Below are positions 1-7,100 of a stretch of 21,519 nucleotides of DNA, in pieces. The translations under genes were made by a program, and so were the position numbers. Location: positions 1 to 21,519 of IMG/VR virus record IMGVR_UViG_3300001683_001126. One strand, 5' to 3'. Origin of the DNA: a virus. Each line of letters opens with the position of its first letter. Position 1 is the stretch's first letter. The notes beneath the pieces were generated by a model. The model did not search any database and was not told the DNA's origin. It worked only from the letters and a program-made list of their open reading frames with translations.

Positions 1-238
1 AGGCTTTGCGTATAACGGTGCTCACAACACCTAATGCACTACCTATAAAATACATAGGAATGAATATTTTTGTAGCAGGATCTAAAACTGTGAAAGTTAA
101 TATGGCACTTGCACCACCTACTAATACTGCTTCACAAAGCTCACTATAAAATGCAACTTTGCTTAACCGATAACTTTCTTTAAAATGATTTTTAACGCTT
201 AAAAAAGCCGAGCCTATTGTAATCTTTGTCTTCGACAT
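1..238 (-). CDS. Small membrane protein, 3' end cut by window edge
   Basis: An open frame runs from ATG at 238 to the left edge, giving 79 codons without a stop. An AAGGA ribosome binding site lies about 8 bases upstream of the ATG, which supports this start. The N-terminus (residues 1-27) is basic and polar. Two hydrophobic stretches follow, about residues 34-52 (ELCEAVLVGGASAILTFTVL) and 58-76 (IFIPMYFIGSALGVVSTVI), separated by a short Asp-Pro-containing loop, so a two-helix inner-membrane hairpin is likely. Its start overlaps the end of the preceding gene by 47 bases, so it is probably translated from the same transcript. Small two-helix proteins in phages include holins and membrane-modifying early proteins, but nothing here decides between them. 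Function unknown. Confidence 0.7.
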   Translation of the reverse strand, partial: MSKTKITIGSAFLSVKNHFKESYRLSKVAFYSELCEAVLVGGASAILTFTVLDPATKIFIPMYFIGSALGVVSTVIRKA

Positions 239-797
239 AAGTATATCCTTTTGGAGGTATAGATAATTCGCCTTCCCATACAGGAATTATTTCTTTAAAT
301 TCGCCCATATCTGGATTAGGTCTTAGGTGCATTTCAATGAGTTTACCGCCTACAAATTCACAATTTATATGTTCGTAAGAGCCTTTAAGTTTTGTTAACA
401 TGAAATGAATTTTAAATTTATCATTAACCCGTATCCATTTATCAAATTTCCATAAAGGGTTAGACTTATTTCTAAATCCTTCTGTTGTTATTCCTTGTTG
501 TACTATACGAGCTGAATTATCTATTGCATAATCTACGCTTAAATGTCTGCCTTCAAATAGCTCGCACCAAAAATAACCTGGTTTTAAATCCCATTTACCT
601 TTTTCTAAAAACCGTACTTCAGCACCTATGCCCATACCAGCAAGGTTGACACAAGGTCTAACTATATAATTATTTGATTCCGGTACTGCTACTTCAGCAG
701 GTCCGCATAGGTATCCTAATTTTTTGGCAAGAATTAGTTTGTCAAATATCCACAAGTCATCTGGATGACATTTTATCCAAGCATCGTGATCATACAT
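192..797 (-). CDS. Conserved phage protein with ATP-grasp-like features
   Basis: A 201-aa protein whose ATG overlaps the prs stop codon by one base (TAATG), so the two are probably translationally coupled; no separate Shine-Dalgarno is evident. I do not recognise the family with certainty. Several segments in order resemble an ATP-grasp fold: YIVRP followed by GMGIGA (residues 44-59), like a lysine/glycine-rich nucleotide loop; CELFEGRHLSVDY (78-90), like the 'E-G-E-S-D' strand; and NCEFVGGKLIEMHLRPN (145-161), like the C-terminal metal-binding strand that normally reads E-I-N-x-R. Here the Asn position is His157, with E147, E155 and R159 kept. The protein is short for a full ATP-grasp enzyme, so it may be a reduced or divergent member. 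Its coupling to prs suggests a role in nucleotide or cofactor metabolism, by inference only. Confidence 0.7.
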   Translation of the reverse strand: MYDHDAWIKCHPDDLWIFDKLILAKKLGYLCGPAEVAVPESNNYIVRPCVNLAGMGIGAEVRFLEKGKWDLKPGYFWCELFEGRHLSVDYAIDNSARIVQQGITTEGFRNKSNPLWKFDKWIRVNDKFKIHFMLTKLKGSYEHINCEFVGGKLIEMHLRPNPDMGEFKEIIPVWEGELSIPPKGYTYVEDKDYNRLGFFKR

Positions 798-1741
798 TAA
801 GGTATATATTCTGCTTTGTCAAATAACACTGATATAGATTCATCATGATGTACTCTACGAATTGCTTCTGCAAACATATTTGCTACTGATAGAATTCGTA
901 ATACTCTATTTTCTTTTGTTGGTATAGTATCAGTTATTACTAAACGAGACATCACCGAATGTTCCATCCTCTTCGCGCCATCGTTGCTCAATACCCCATG
1001 TGTTATGTAGGCTTGTACATCTTCTGCGCCTTCGTTTTCTAATGCTTTGGCGGCTTTTACAAGTGTTCCGCCTGTATCTATTATATCGTCTACTATTATA
1101 CATTGCTTTCCTAAAACGTCGCCGATGACGTTCATAGCCTCAGATTCGTTTGCACGATCTCTTCGCTTATCTATAATTGCAATATCTAGATTTAATTGTT
1201 TTGCTATCGCTCTTGCTCGAGGTACACCGCCTGCATCAGGTGAAATTATTATAGCTCTACCTTTAGTAACCATAGGATTTGTATTTAAATCTTTAACAAA
1301 TAAAGGTTGAGCATATAAATTATCTACTGGAATATCAAAGAAACCTTGAATTTGTCCTGCATGTAAATCCATTGTTAGTACACGATCAACACCTGCGGCT
1401 TCAATCATATTAGCAACAAGTTTTGCAGTAATAGGCGATCGCCCTGCTGGTTTTCTATCTTGTCTGGCATAACCGTAATAAGGCATTACAGCCGTAATTC
1501 TGCCTGCACTTGCTCTCTTACAAGCATCGGCAAGTATTAATAATTCCATTAAATTATCATTTGCTGGATTACATGTACTTTGAATTAAGAAAACATCTTC
1601 GCCACGGATATTTTCTTTTATTTCTACCCAGATTTCGTTGTCTGCGAATCTAGTAACTAGAGTTTCGCATAAATTTATGCCGGCAATGTTAGCAATATCA
1701 ATAGCAAGTTGGGTATTTGCGTTACCCGTTATCAGTTTCAT
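797..1741 (-). CDS. prs: Ribose-phosphate pyrophosphokinase (PRPP synthetase)
   Basis: Makes 5-phosphoribosyl-1-diphosphate from ribose 5-phosphate and ATP in the cytoplasm, the precursor for purine, pyrimidine and NAD synthesis. At 314 aa it has the full class I length. Visible landmarks are the RFADNE...ENIRGEDVF region (31-51), the catalytic flexible loop YYGYARQDRK (88-97), the metal/ATP segment DLHAGQIQGFF (125-135), the ribose-phosphate region SPDAGG (167-172), KRR (192-194) and the PRPP loop VDDIIDTGGT (217-226). No key residue appears lost, so the enzyme should be active. It begins 15 bases after the upstream coiled-coil gene ends and overlaps the next gene by one base. No clear Shine-Dalgarno precedes the ATG. 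Phage prs genes are known in several large myoviruses, where they support nucleotide supply or NAD+ rebuilding together with a nicotinamide phosphoribosyltransferase; no such partner is in this window. Confidence 0.97.
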   Translation of the reverse strand: MKLITGNANTQLAIDIANIAGINLCETLVTRFADNEIWVEIKENIRGEDVFLIQSTCNPANDNLMELLILADACKRASAGRITAVMPYYGYARQDRKPAGRSPITAKLVANMIEAAGVDRVLTMDLHAGQIQGFFDIPVDNLYAQPLFVKDLNTNPMVTKGRAIIISPDAGGVPRARAIAKQLNLDIAIIDKRRDRANESEAMNVIGDVLGKQCIIVDDIIDTGGTLVKAAKALENEGAEDVQAYITHGVLSNDGAKRMEHSVMSRLVITDTIPTKENRVLRILSVANMFAEAIRRVHHDESISVLFDKAEYIP

Positions 1742-1755
1742 ATATAGTTTCTGAG

Positions 1756-1920
1756 TTAAAAGTGTCCGTCTTTAAAATAAACTTTTTTAATATCATCTAG
1801 TTCTTTTTTTACTTCGACTAATTCTTTTTGAACTGCCTCATATTGTGCCTGATAATAATCTCGTTCTTGTTCTACTTCTTGCCATTCTGATAAATGGTCT
1901 TCTACGTGTGGTCCTGTCAT
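1756..1920 (-). CDS. Small coiled-coil protein (54 aa)
   Basis: A 54-residue acidic and lysine-rich protein. Residues 11-46 form a probable coiled coil rich in Glu, Lys and Gln (for example VQKELVEVKKELDDIKK), followed by a short tail YFKDGHF. The frame is open further upstream to 2019, but that extension would sit inside the end of the preceding gene in another frame and is Cys/Arg-rich without sense. ATG at 1920, 8 bases after the preceding stop, is the natural start. There is no strong Shine-Dalgarno; coupling to the upstream gene is likely. Function is unknown. It may be a small oligomerising or host-binding early protein. Confidence 0.65.
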   Translation of the reverse strand: MTGPHVEDHLSEWQEVEQERDYYQAQYEAVQKELVEVKKELDDIKKVYFKDGHF

Positions 1921-1928
1921 ACACGTAT

Positions 1929-2288
1929 TTATTTTATTAATTTTTCTTTGATAAATTCTCGTTCGTCGATACCACCATGTTTTTTGATTACTGCATTTAT
2001 TACATCCTGAGGAACCCAACCATAAACACTTTCGGTCGGATCATTGCCCGGTTCTATCCATTGTTCCCACAAAGATTCTTCAGCAGACGGATAACCTATT
2101 TCAAAAGCCGAGTAATAATCTGCTATTGCTTTTGGTTCACTGTAATGGGAAGGACCTGCTTGAAGAGAAAATTGGAATCCGTCTCTGCATATTACATAAC
2201 GTAATACACGGACCATAGGATATTGTGTATTAGGATTTTCGACTATTTTAAAAGTTTTGTGAAAGGTATTAGCCCAATCTTTTACCAT
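1929..2288 (-). CDS. Conserved phage hypothetical protein (about 119 aa)
   Basis: The frame can start at GTG 2321 (130 aa, overlapping the upstream gene by 14 bases) or at ATG 2288 (119 aa). I chose ATG because an AAAGGGA sequence sits just before it and it falls 19 bases after the upstream stop. The sequence shows ICRDGFQFSLQAG (about residues 33-45), HYSEPK (48-53), an EIGYPS turn (63-68) and VYGWVP...VIxxxIKKHGGI (88-107). This order (R-D-G-F, H-Y-x-x-P, Y-x-x-x-E-x-G-x-P, V-Y-x-x-V-P, H-G-G) resembles small uncharacterised proteins that I recall from many tailed phages. No catalytic signature or membrane segment is visible, and the function is unknown. It is probably cytoplasmic and co-transcribed with its neighbours. 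Confidence 0.75.
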   Translation of the reverse strand: MVKDWANTFHKTFKIVENPNTQYPMVRVLRYVICRDGFQFSLQAGPSHYSEPKAIADYYSAFEIGYPSAEESLWEQWIEPGNDPTESVYGWVPQDVINAVIKKHGGIDEREFIKEKLIK

Positions 2289-2307
2289 TTTTCCCTTTAG
2301 GTAAGGG

Positions 2308-2997
2308 TTAACGTAGACCACTCCAGTTCATATCTCTGTCGTAATACTGTCTTGCTTGTTTGTTATCTTTACTTTGGAGATACTCATCTGTATCGTGTCC
2401 ACCTGGTTGCAAATCGTCTGGTACCTGAGATGGTGTAGGTATTTTAGTTTGTTTGGGTTGTATTTTAAGTAAGCCTGCAAGTAAGCCCATGCCATTGTGA
2501 ATTGCTACTGCATTAGTTGTCATTGCAGTACCAATATTATGACCAATAAGTTGTTTTAATTTAGGACTTTTACCAAACCGTTCAACCCAACTATAATCGC
2601 CATCTTTTGATGCCTTATATAGTCGTGTTGCTTGTTCTTTTGTAACACCCATTGTTTCTAGTTGTCTAGAAATATATTTGGCAAATTCTAATTCTTTGCC
2701 AGTTCCTACAGTAAATTTTTCTGTATGTCTAAAGTCTGAAGATGGAAGATCAAATGATGCTTCGCCTACTGCTTGCATTAATGTTTTGGGTTTATTTTGC
2801 CGTTCTCCGTGATCCTTCATCCTATAAAATTTTTCATCCTCAATCTCGGCTTGCTTCATCATTTTATCGTCTTTGGCATCTTGGACTTTACCTGCGGCAT
2901 TAGCAAGTTTCGGATCTACATCACCTGCGCCAAATCCACGTTTAGGCCCCATTTGAACAACGCATTGCGTTTTAGTACATACTTCGTTGATTTTCAT
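2308..2997 (-). CDS. Hypothetical protein, first gene of the minus-strand operon
   Basis: A 229-aa soluble, charged protein starting MKINEV, with ATG at 2997 and an AGGA ribosome binding site about 8 bases upstream. It is the first gene downstream of the consensus sigma70 promoter at 3069-3096. Residues 28-75 are Lys/Asp/Glu-rich and probably helical. A central region (about 95-150) with LEFAKYISRQLETMG and EQATRLYKASKDGDY looks like a small helical domain. A glycine/alanine-rich, mildly hydrophobic patch (about 150-180) follows. The C-terminal 45 residues are Pro/Gln/Asp-rich and likely disordered. It has no signal peptide and no recognisable enzyme motif. I do not recognise a family. Its first place in an early-type operon hints at a host-takeover or DNA-associated role, but that is a guess. 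Confidence 0.75.
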   Translation of the reverse strand: MKINEVCTKTQCVVQMGPKRGFGAGDVDPKLANAAGKVQDAKDDKMMKQAEIEDEKFYRMKDHGERQNKPKTLMQAVGEASFDLPSSDFRHTEKFTVGTGKELEFAKYISRQLETMGVTKEQATRLYKASKDGDYSWVERFGKSPKLKQLIGHNIGTAMTTNAVAIHNGMGLLAGLLKIQPKQTKIPTPSQVPDDLQPGGHDTDEYLQSKDNKQARQYYDRDMNWSGLR

Positions 2998-3023
2998 TTA
3001 AATATCCTAATACTTACTTAAAT

Positions 3024-3031
3024 TATTTATC
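3024..3031 (-). promoter_or_regulatory. Late-promoter-like box (GATAAATA) facing the minus genes
   Basis: On the minus strand this octamer reads GATAAATA, one mismatch from the T4 late -10 box TATAAATA. It lies 27 bases upstream of the ATG at 2997. AT-rich DNA yields such matches by chance. It would let the minus-strand genes also be read late, but the sigma70 promoter just upstream is the better supported element. Confidence 0.3.
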
Positions 3032-3068
3032 AGTCTTTTGGTTCTTTTCATTTTTAACTTATACAACT

Positions 3069-3096
3069 ATTATACACTCTACAGATCATTTGTCAA
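3069..3096 (-). promoter_or_regulatory. Consensus sigma70 promoter for the minus-strand operon
   Basis: The minus strand reads TTGACA (3096-3091), a 16-base spacer, then TATAAT (3074-3069). Both hexamers match the bacterial sigma70 consensus exactly and the spacer is one base short of the usual 17. Transcription would begin near 3062, leaving a leader of about 65 bases before the ATG at 2997. This is the expected form of a promoter read by unmodified host RNA polymerase, so the prs operon is probably expressed early. On the opposite strand TTGTCA (3090-3095) with TATATA (3114-3119) is a weaker, 18-base-spaced match facing the baseplate genes. Confidence 0.8.
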
Positions 3097-3127
3097 CTAA
3101 AAAATTAAATGCGTATATAATATTTTC

Positions 3128-3135
3128 AATAAATA
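3128..3135 (+). promoter_or_regulatory. Late-type promoter box (AATAAATA) before gp25-like gene
   Basis: The octamer AATAAATA differs at one position from the T4-family late promoter TATAAATA, which is read by a phage sigma factor with the sliding clamp. It ends 23 bases before the ATG at 3159, leaving room for a short leader with the AAGGAT ribosome binding site. It is the best candidate promoter for the baseplate operon. The position supports the call; the mismatch and AT-rich context limit confidence. Confidence 0.5.
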
Positions 3136-3158
3136 CAATATAACCTGTTAAGGATACC

Positions 3159-3533
3159 ATGGCAAAGACATTATTTAAAGGTTTTTCAACAGTTCAAGGA
3201 CCGACAACTAGAAAATTACATGATATAGAGTTAGCAAAACAAGATTTAATAAATCATTTTCATACCAAAAAAGGGGAAAGAATTATGAGTCCCGGCTTTG
3301 GTTCAATGATTTGGCAATTAATGTTTGAACCATGGAATGATACAACCGAAGAAGCAGTTAAAGAAGATTGCATTAATATTGTAGCAAACGATCCTAGATG
3401 GAGATTAGAAGGAGTAAACACTTATTCAAGCGATAATGCGTTAAGTGTACAATTAAGATTATTTTACCAACCAACAGACCAATTGGAAGTTATGGCGTTA
3501 ACGTTTGACCGAGAACTAGAAGAAGGATTATAA
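3159..3533 (+). CDS. 25: gp25-like baseplate wedge subunit
   Basis: A 124-aa protein close to the length of T4 gp25 (132 aa). The family hallmark is GERIMSPGFGS...MFEPW (residues 39-59), followed by helical EEAVKEDCINIVANDPRW (64-81) and a C-terminal beta region. gp25 belongs to the gpW/gp25 lysozyme-like structural family. It sits in the baseplate wedge core, contacting gp6 and gp53, and helps initiate the sheath; it is not an active lysozyme. Its ATG follows AAGGAT at a good distance. The gp6-like gene starts 4 bases after its stop, the same order as in other T4-like phages. It is the first gene of the late plus-strand operon. Confidence 0.92.
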   Translation: MAKTLFKGFSTVQGPTTRKLHDIELAKQDLINHFHTKKGERIMSPGFGSMIWQLMFEPWNDTTEEAVKEDCINIVANDPRWRLEGVNTYSSDNALSVQLRLFYQPTDQLEVMALTFDRELEEGL

Positions 3534-3537
3534 ACAA

Positions 3538-6500
3538 ATGGCTACACGACAAGATGTTTTATTTGCCGCAGAAGATTACATAGCAAAATATCAATCATTT
3601 GCTCAATCTAATTTTCAAGCATATGATTTTGATACATTAAAAGCGGCTATGGTAGATTACATAAGATTAAACTACCCCGAAGATTACAATGATTGGATTC
3701 AATCATCTGAATTTATTAGTTTAATGGATCTAATAGCATTTATGGGCCATAATCTTGCTTTTAGAATTGATTTTGCTACTCGTGAAAATTTTATGGAAAC
3801 TGCTCAAAGCAGAGATTCAATATTAAAATTAGCTAGATTCTTAGGATATAATCCTACTAGAAATATAAATTCTAGTGGAGTATTAAAAATTAAAACAATA
3901 CGGACAACAGAAGCATTAATTGATTCTGATGGTAATAATATATTAAATGTAGATGTTACATGGAATGATTCCACAAATGCAAATGCATATGAACAATTTT
4001 TAATGATATTAAATTCTTCTTTTGGGAGTACTACACAATTTGGTACACCGTTTAAAACAGCAACATTAGATGGTGTTAAAACTGAAATTTATAAAATGAA
4101 TTCTCAAACACAACAAAATGTGACTCATACGTTTGCTGGTACAGTTCAAGGAGAATCTATACCATTTGAAATAACAAATGTCGATGTTGATTCGACCTTA
4201 GGTTTATTTGAGCCATATCCTGATCCAGATTCTGCTATGCGATGTTTATATCTTAATGATGGGAAAGGGAATTCTAGTGCTAAAACAGGATTTTTCTTTT
4301 ATTTTAAACAAGGTACTTTAGAATTTAAAGATACTTTAATTAATCGTCCTATTGAAAATCAAGTTATAGATATTACAACTGAAAATATTTCTAATGATGA
4401 TGTATGGGTACAAACTATTGATCAAAATGGAGCAATAACAACAATTTGGACTCCTGTTGATACTGTGGTCGGTTCTAATGTTATTTTTAATGCAGTTGAT
4501 AATAATATTAGAGATATTTTTCAAGTAGTTACTAATACCAATGATGCAATTAGTGTTAAATTTGCAGATGGTAGATTTGGTAATGCTCCAAAAGGAGTTA
4601 TTAGAGTATGGTATAGAGTAGGTAATGGGGAAGAATATACTATTAGAACAAATGATATTCAAAATATTGAAATTACTTTACCTTATTTCAGTAAACATGA
4701 TTTACAATTATATAATTTGATTGTAACATTGGATTTAGAAGAACCTGTAAGAAATAGTTCTTTAACTGAAACAAATACAAGCATCCAAACAAAAGCACCA
4801 CAGGTGTATAGTACACAAAATAGAATGGTATCTGCTACAGATTATGCAGTTTATCCTTTACAAGCATCTACAAATATTACAAAGATTAAGAGCACAAATA
4901 GAGTACATAGTGGTCATACTCGATATGTAGATATCAATGATCCAACAGGAACATATAAAGATTTAACAATATTTGGTGATGATGGATATATGTTTGAAGA
5001 AGAAACATTTTTACGAAAAACATTAACATTACCTTCTTCATTAAATGCTACCGATATAATAGAACAATATATACAATCCTATTTAGAAGAATCAGAAGTA
5101 CAAAATTTTTATTATCAAAAATATAAAAGTGATTTTGTTTGGTCAGGTGGCGATTCGGCGGACGATTTATATTTTACATCGTCAGATGAAGCAACCCCTG
5201 CTTTGGCCGCAAAAATGTGGACATGGAAAAAAATTACTGGATCTGCTAGGCAAGCAACTGGGTATTTTGAAAAGGGTGCAACGGCACCGGATATTGTTGC
5301 TATTGGAAAAGATTCATTAGATTCAATTGGTAAATTTTTAGTTGAAGGTGCAAATATAGAATTTGCAGAAGTAGATACTAACGGTCAATTTGTAATAGGA
5401 TCGTCTACTACTTGGGCAAGTATAACCGGAGTGTACGGAGATGGCAGAGGGGTTACAAGTTCTAGTTTGGGATATACAGGTAAAACCAAAGAAGACTATG
5501 GTACCATATCACTGTCTAGAAATATACCAAATAATGTTAGAATAAAACGTATAGCACCTGCATATAATAATAAATTTAGTTCAACAGAAATTACAGCAAT
5601 TAAAGATCAATTAGAACTTAATAATTCGTTTGGTATACGGTATGATCATCGAAATAATCGGTATGAAGTTATACTGGGAATTGATCTAGGCGAATCACAA
5701 GAAACATCGTTTAGTTTAACTGAGGATACTTCCGGAACACAATCGGATAGTAGTTATATATTAAGAGTAGAATTTCAAACAGAACAATGGGTATTTTTAG
5801 CAAGGGCCATAAAATATAATTTTGGATCTTTGAATAATGTTAGATTTTTTAATCAACGATTAGATAGTAAAGTTAGTAAGATAACAAAAAAATCAACAAA
5901 AGATGAGATTAGAATATTAGATATTAATTTACAACCGCTTATAACCTCAGGTGGCGGATTGGGTACATCCTTGTTAACTGCAAATTATAATTTTGATATA
6001 GAAGGGTTTTATACGTATGATGATGGTTACACAGATCCACGCAGAGTATTATTAAAATTTGCAGATACTAATAAAGATTATGTAATAGACAATCCGTTTG
6101 CATTTGAAAGTATTGTAGGATCAAATGAAATTTATATTGCAGATGAAGTAGTAGACAACTATGTTTATAAAACATTAATGACTACACCTCCTCCAACAAA
6201 TGCAAATGGTACTATAAAATATTGGGTATCATCTACTTCGTATGATTTGGCGGACAAAATTGAATACAATGGTGCAGAATATGAATCTAAAATTACAGGT
6301 AATTTAGGCATATTACCCACTGATACATCTAAATGGTCTTATATTAGAGATTTAATTTATGCAAAGTATACAGGTAGAGCAGGTGTACGATTTAAATGGA
6401 AACATGCCGCTAGTGAAGAAACAAGAATAGATCCAGCGGTTTCAAATATTATTGATACCTTTGTATTAACAAATACATATAATACTGAATTTAGAAATTG

Positions 6501-7089
6501 GCTTAAAAATGATAGACGAGCAAAATATAGACCTCTTTCTTATACTACTGAAGATTTAAAAACAATGTTTATAAAATTAGAAGATGCAAAAACATCCTCC
6601 GATACAATAATTTATAAATCTTGTGAATATAAAATTTTATTTGGAATAGAGGCAGATTATGCATTGCAAGCAAAATTTAAAGTAGTAAAAAATCCAATAT
6701 CGAGTTTAACTGATAATGAAATAAAAGCAACAATAGTAGATTATATTGATGATTATTTTGAACCAGAAAATTGGGATTTTGGTGAAACATTTTATTTTAC
6801 AGAACTTGCGGCGTATATTCATAGAAATATGATAGGTATAATTTCATCATTAGTTATTGTACCAACAAATGCTGATTCTAGATTTGGTAATATGTTTCAA
6901 GTTACACCCAATGCACACGAACTTTTCATAAGTGCCGCAAAAGTGTCTGATATAGATATAGTAGATTCATATACTGAAACAAATATAAGAATTGCCGCAG
7001 GACTTATAGAAACTCCGGTTTCAACAACAAGCATAACAGGTATTGCAACTGGATCAGGGTCTAGCTCTAGTAGTGGTAGTTATTATTAA
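3538..7089 (+). CDS. 6: gp6-like baseplate wedge protein, enlarged
   Basis: At 1183 aa it is almost twice T4 gp6 (660 aa). The N-terminal region (1-110) has the pattern expected of gp6: SNFQAYDFDTLKAAMVDYIR, DWIQSSEFISLMDLIAFMGHNLAFRID and the LARFLGYNP helix, which link it to neighbouring wedge proteins. A GRFGNAPKGVIRVWYRVGNG segment (about 345-370) resembles the baseplate-J-like core. The C-terminal domain (about 1050-1150: EIKATIVDYIDDYF, FYFTELAAYIHRN, SRFGNMFQVTP) matches the gp6 end that forms the wedge dimer ring around the hub. The extra length lies in the middle, including a chitin-binding-like segment at residues 895-935. The last 20 residues are Ser/Gly/Thr-rich and probably flexible. 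The ribosome binding site (AAGGAT) is inside the end of the gp25-like gene. It forms the inner baseplate ring. Confidence 0.9.
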   Translation: MATRQDVLFAAEDYIAKYQSFAQSNFQAYDFDTLKAAMVDYIRLNYPEDYNDWIQSSEFISLMDLIAFMGHNLAFRIDFATRENFMETAQSRDSILKLARFLGYNPTRNINSSGVLKIKTIRTTEALIDSDGNNILNVDVTWNDSTNANAYEQFLMILNSSFGSTTQFGTPFKTATLDGVKTEIYKMNSQTQQNVTHTFAGTVQGESIPFEITNVDVDSTLGLFEPYPDPDSAMRCLYLNDGKGNSSAKTGFFFYFKQGTLEFKDTLINRPIENQVIDITTENISNDDVWVQTIDQNGAITTIWTPVDTVVGSNVIFNAVDNNIRDIFQVVTNTNDAISVKFADGRFGNAPKGVIRVWYRVGNGEEYTIRTNDIQNIEITLPYFSKHDLQLYNLIVTLDLEEPVRNSSLTETNTSIQTKAPQVYSTQNRMVSATDYAVYPLQASTNITKIKSTNRVHSGHTRYVDINDPTGTYKDLTIFGDDGYMFEEETFLRKTLTLPSSLNATDIIEQYIQSYLEESEVQNFYYQKYKSDFVWSGGDSADDLYFTSSDEATPALAAKMWTWKKITGSARQATGYFEKGATAPDIVAIGKDSLDSIGKFLVEGANIEFAEVDTNGQFVIGSSTTWASITGVYGDGRGVTSSSLGYTGKTKEDYGTISLSRNIPNNVRIKRIAPAYNNKFSSTEITAIKDQLELNNSFGIRYDHRNNRYEVILGIDLGESQETSFSLTEDTSGTQSDSSYILRVEFQTEQWVFLARAIKYNFGSLNNVRFFNQRLDSKVSKITKKSTKDEIRILDINLQPLITSGGGLGTSLLTANYNFDIEGFYTYDDGYTDPRRVLLKFADTNKDYVIDNPFAFESIVGSNEIYIADEVVDNYVYKTLMTTPPPTNANGTIKYWVSSTSYDLADKIEYNGAEYESKITGNLGILPTDTSKWSYIRDLIYAKYTGRAGVRFKWKHAASEETRIDPAVSNIIDTFVLTNTYNTEFRNWLKNDRRAKYRPLSYTTEDLKTMFIKLEDAKTSSDTIIYKSCEYKILFGIEADYALQAKFKVVKNPISSLTDNEIKATIVDYIDDYFEPENWDFGETFYFTELAAYIHRNMIGIISSLVIVPTNADSRFGNMFQVTPNAHELFISAAKVSDIDIVDSYTETNIRIAAGLIETPVSTTSITGIATGSGSSSSSGSYY
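6220..6345 (+). other. CBM5/12-like (chitin-binding-like) segment in the gp6-like protein
   Basis: Residues 895-936 of the gp6-like protein read YWVSSTSYDLADKIEYNG, then AEYESKITGN, then a Pro-containing turn ending SKW. The pattern 'W, x5-6, Y, x2, D-x-hydrophobic, Y-N-G, x2, Y, ..., P, ..., W' is that of the small carbohydrate-binding module 5/12 often inserted in phage tail proteins. It is likely a surface-exposed decoration. The call rests on pattern memory only. Confidence 0.45.
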
Positions 7090-7100
7090 TGGAAAAATAA

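Larger units (their letters stand above)
2998..3158. other. Divergent intergenic control region
   Basis: This 161-bp gene-free stretch separates the minus-strand metabolic operon from the plus-strand virion operon. It is very AT-rich and holds a consensus sigma70 promoter on the minus strand plus late-type boxes facing both ways. I see no hairpin terminator and no small open frame worth calling. Confidence 0.75.

Noticed and set aside
1047-1310. 87-aa plus-strand frame opposite prs
   Set aside because: Antisense shadow of a clearly conserved enzyme gene, with no ribosome binding site or motif.
1926-1933. AATAAATA late-type box on the minus strand before the coiled-coil gene
   Set aside because: Only 5 bases upstream of the start codon, leaving no room for a leader; overlaps the end of the preceding gene. 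Probably chance.
1756-2019. Longer 87-aa version of the coiled-coil gene
   Set aside because: The extra 33 N-terminal residues lie inside the end of the upstream gene in another frame and have no sensible composition; ATG 1920 is preferred.
2797-3021. 74-aa plus-strand frame opposite the start of the 229-aa gene
   Set aside because: It runs against a well-supported gene and ends in its promoter leader. The hydrophobic look comes from the reverse complement of AT-rich codons.
3091-3121. Plus-strand sigma70-like TTGTCA with TATATA/TATAAT
   Set aside because: Spacing of 18 or 20 bases with imperfect hexamers in very AT-rich DNA; too weak to list as a separate promoter for virion genes.
4336-4662. 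108-aa minus-strand frame inside the gp6-like gene
   Set aside because: Asn/Ile/Ser-rich composition is the mirror of AT-rich plus-strand codons; no initiation signal.
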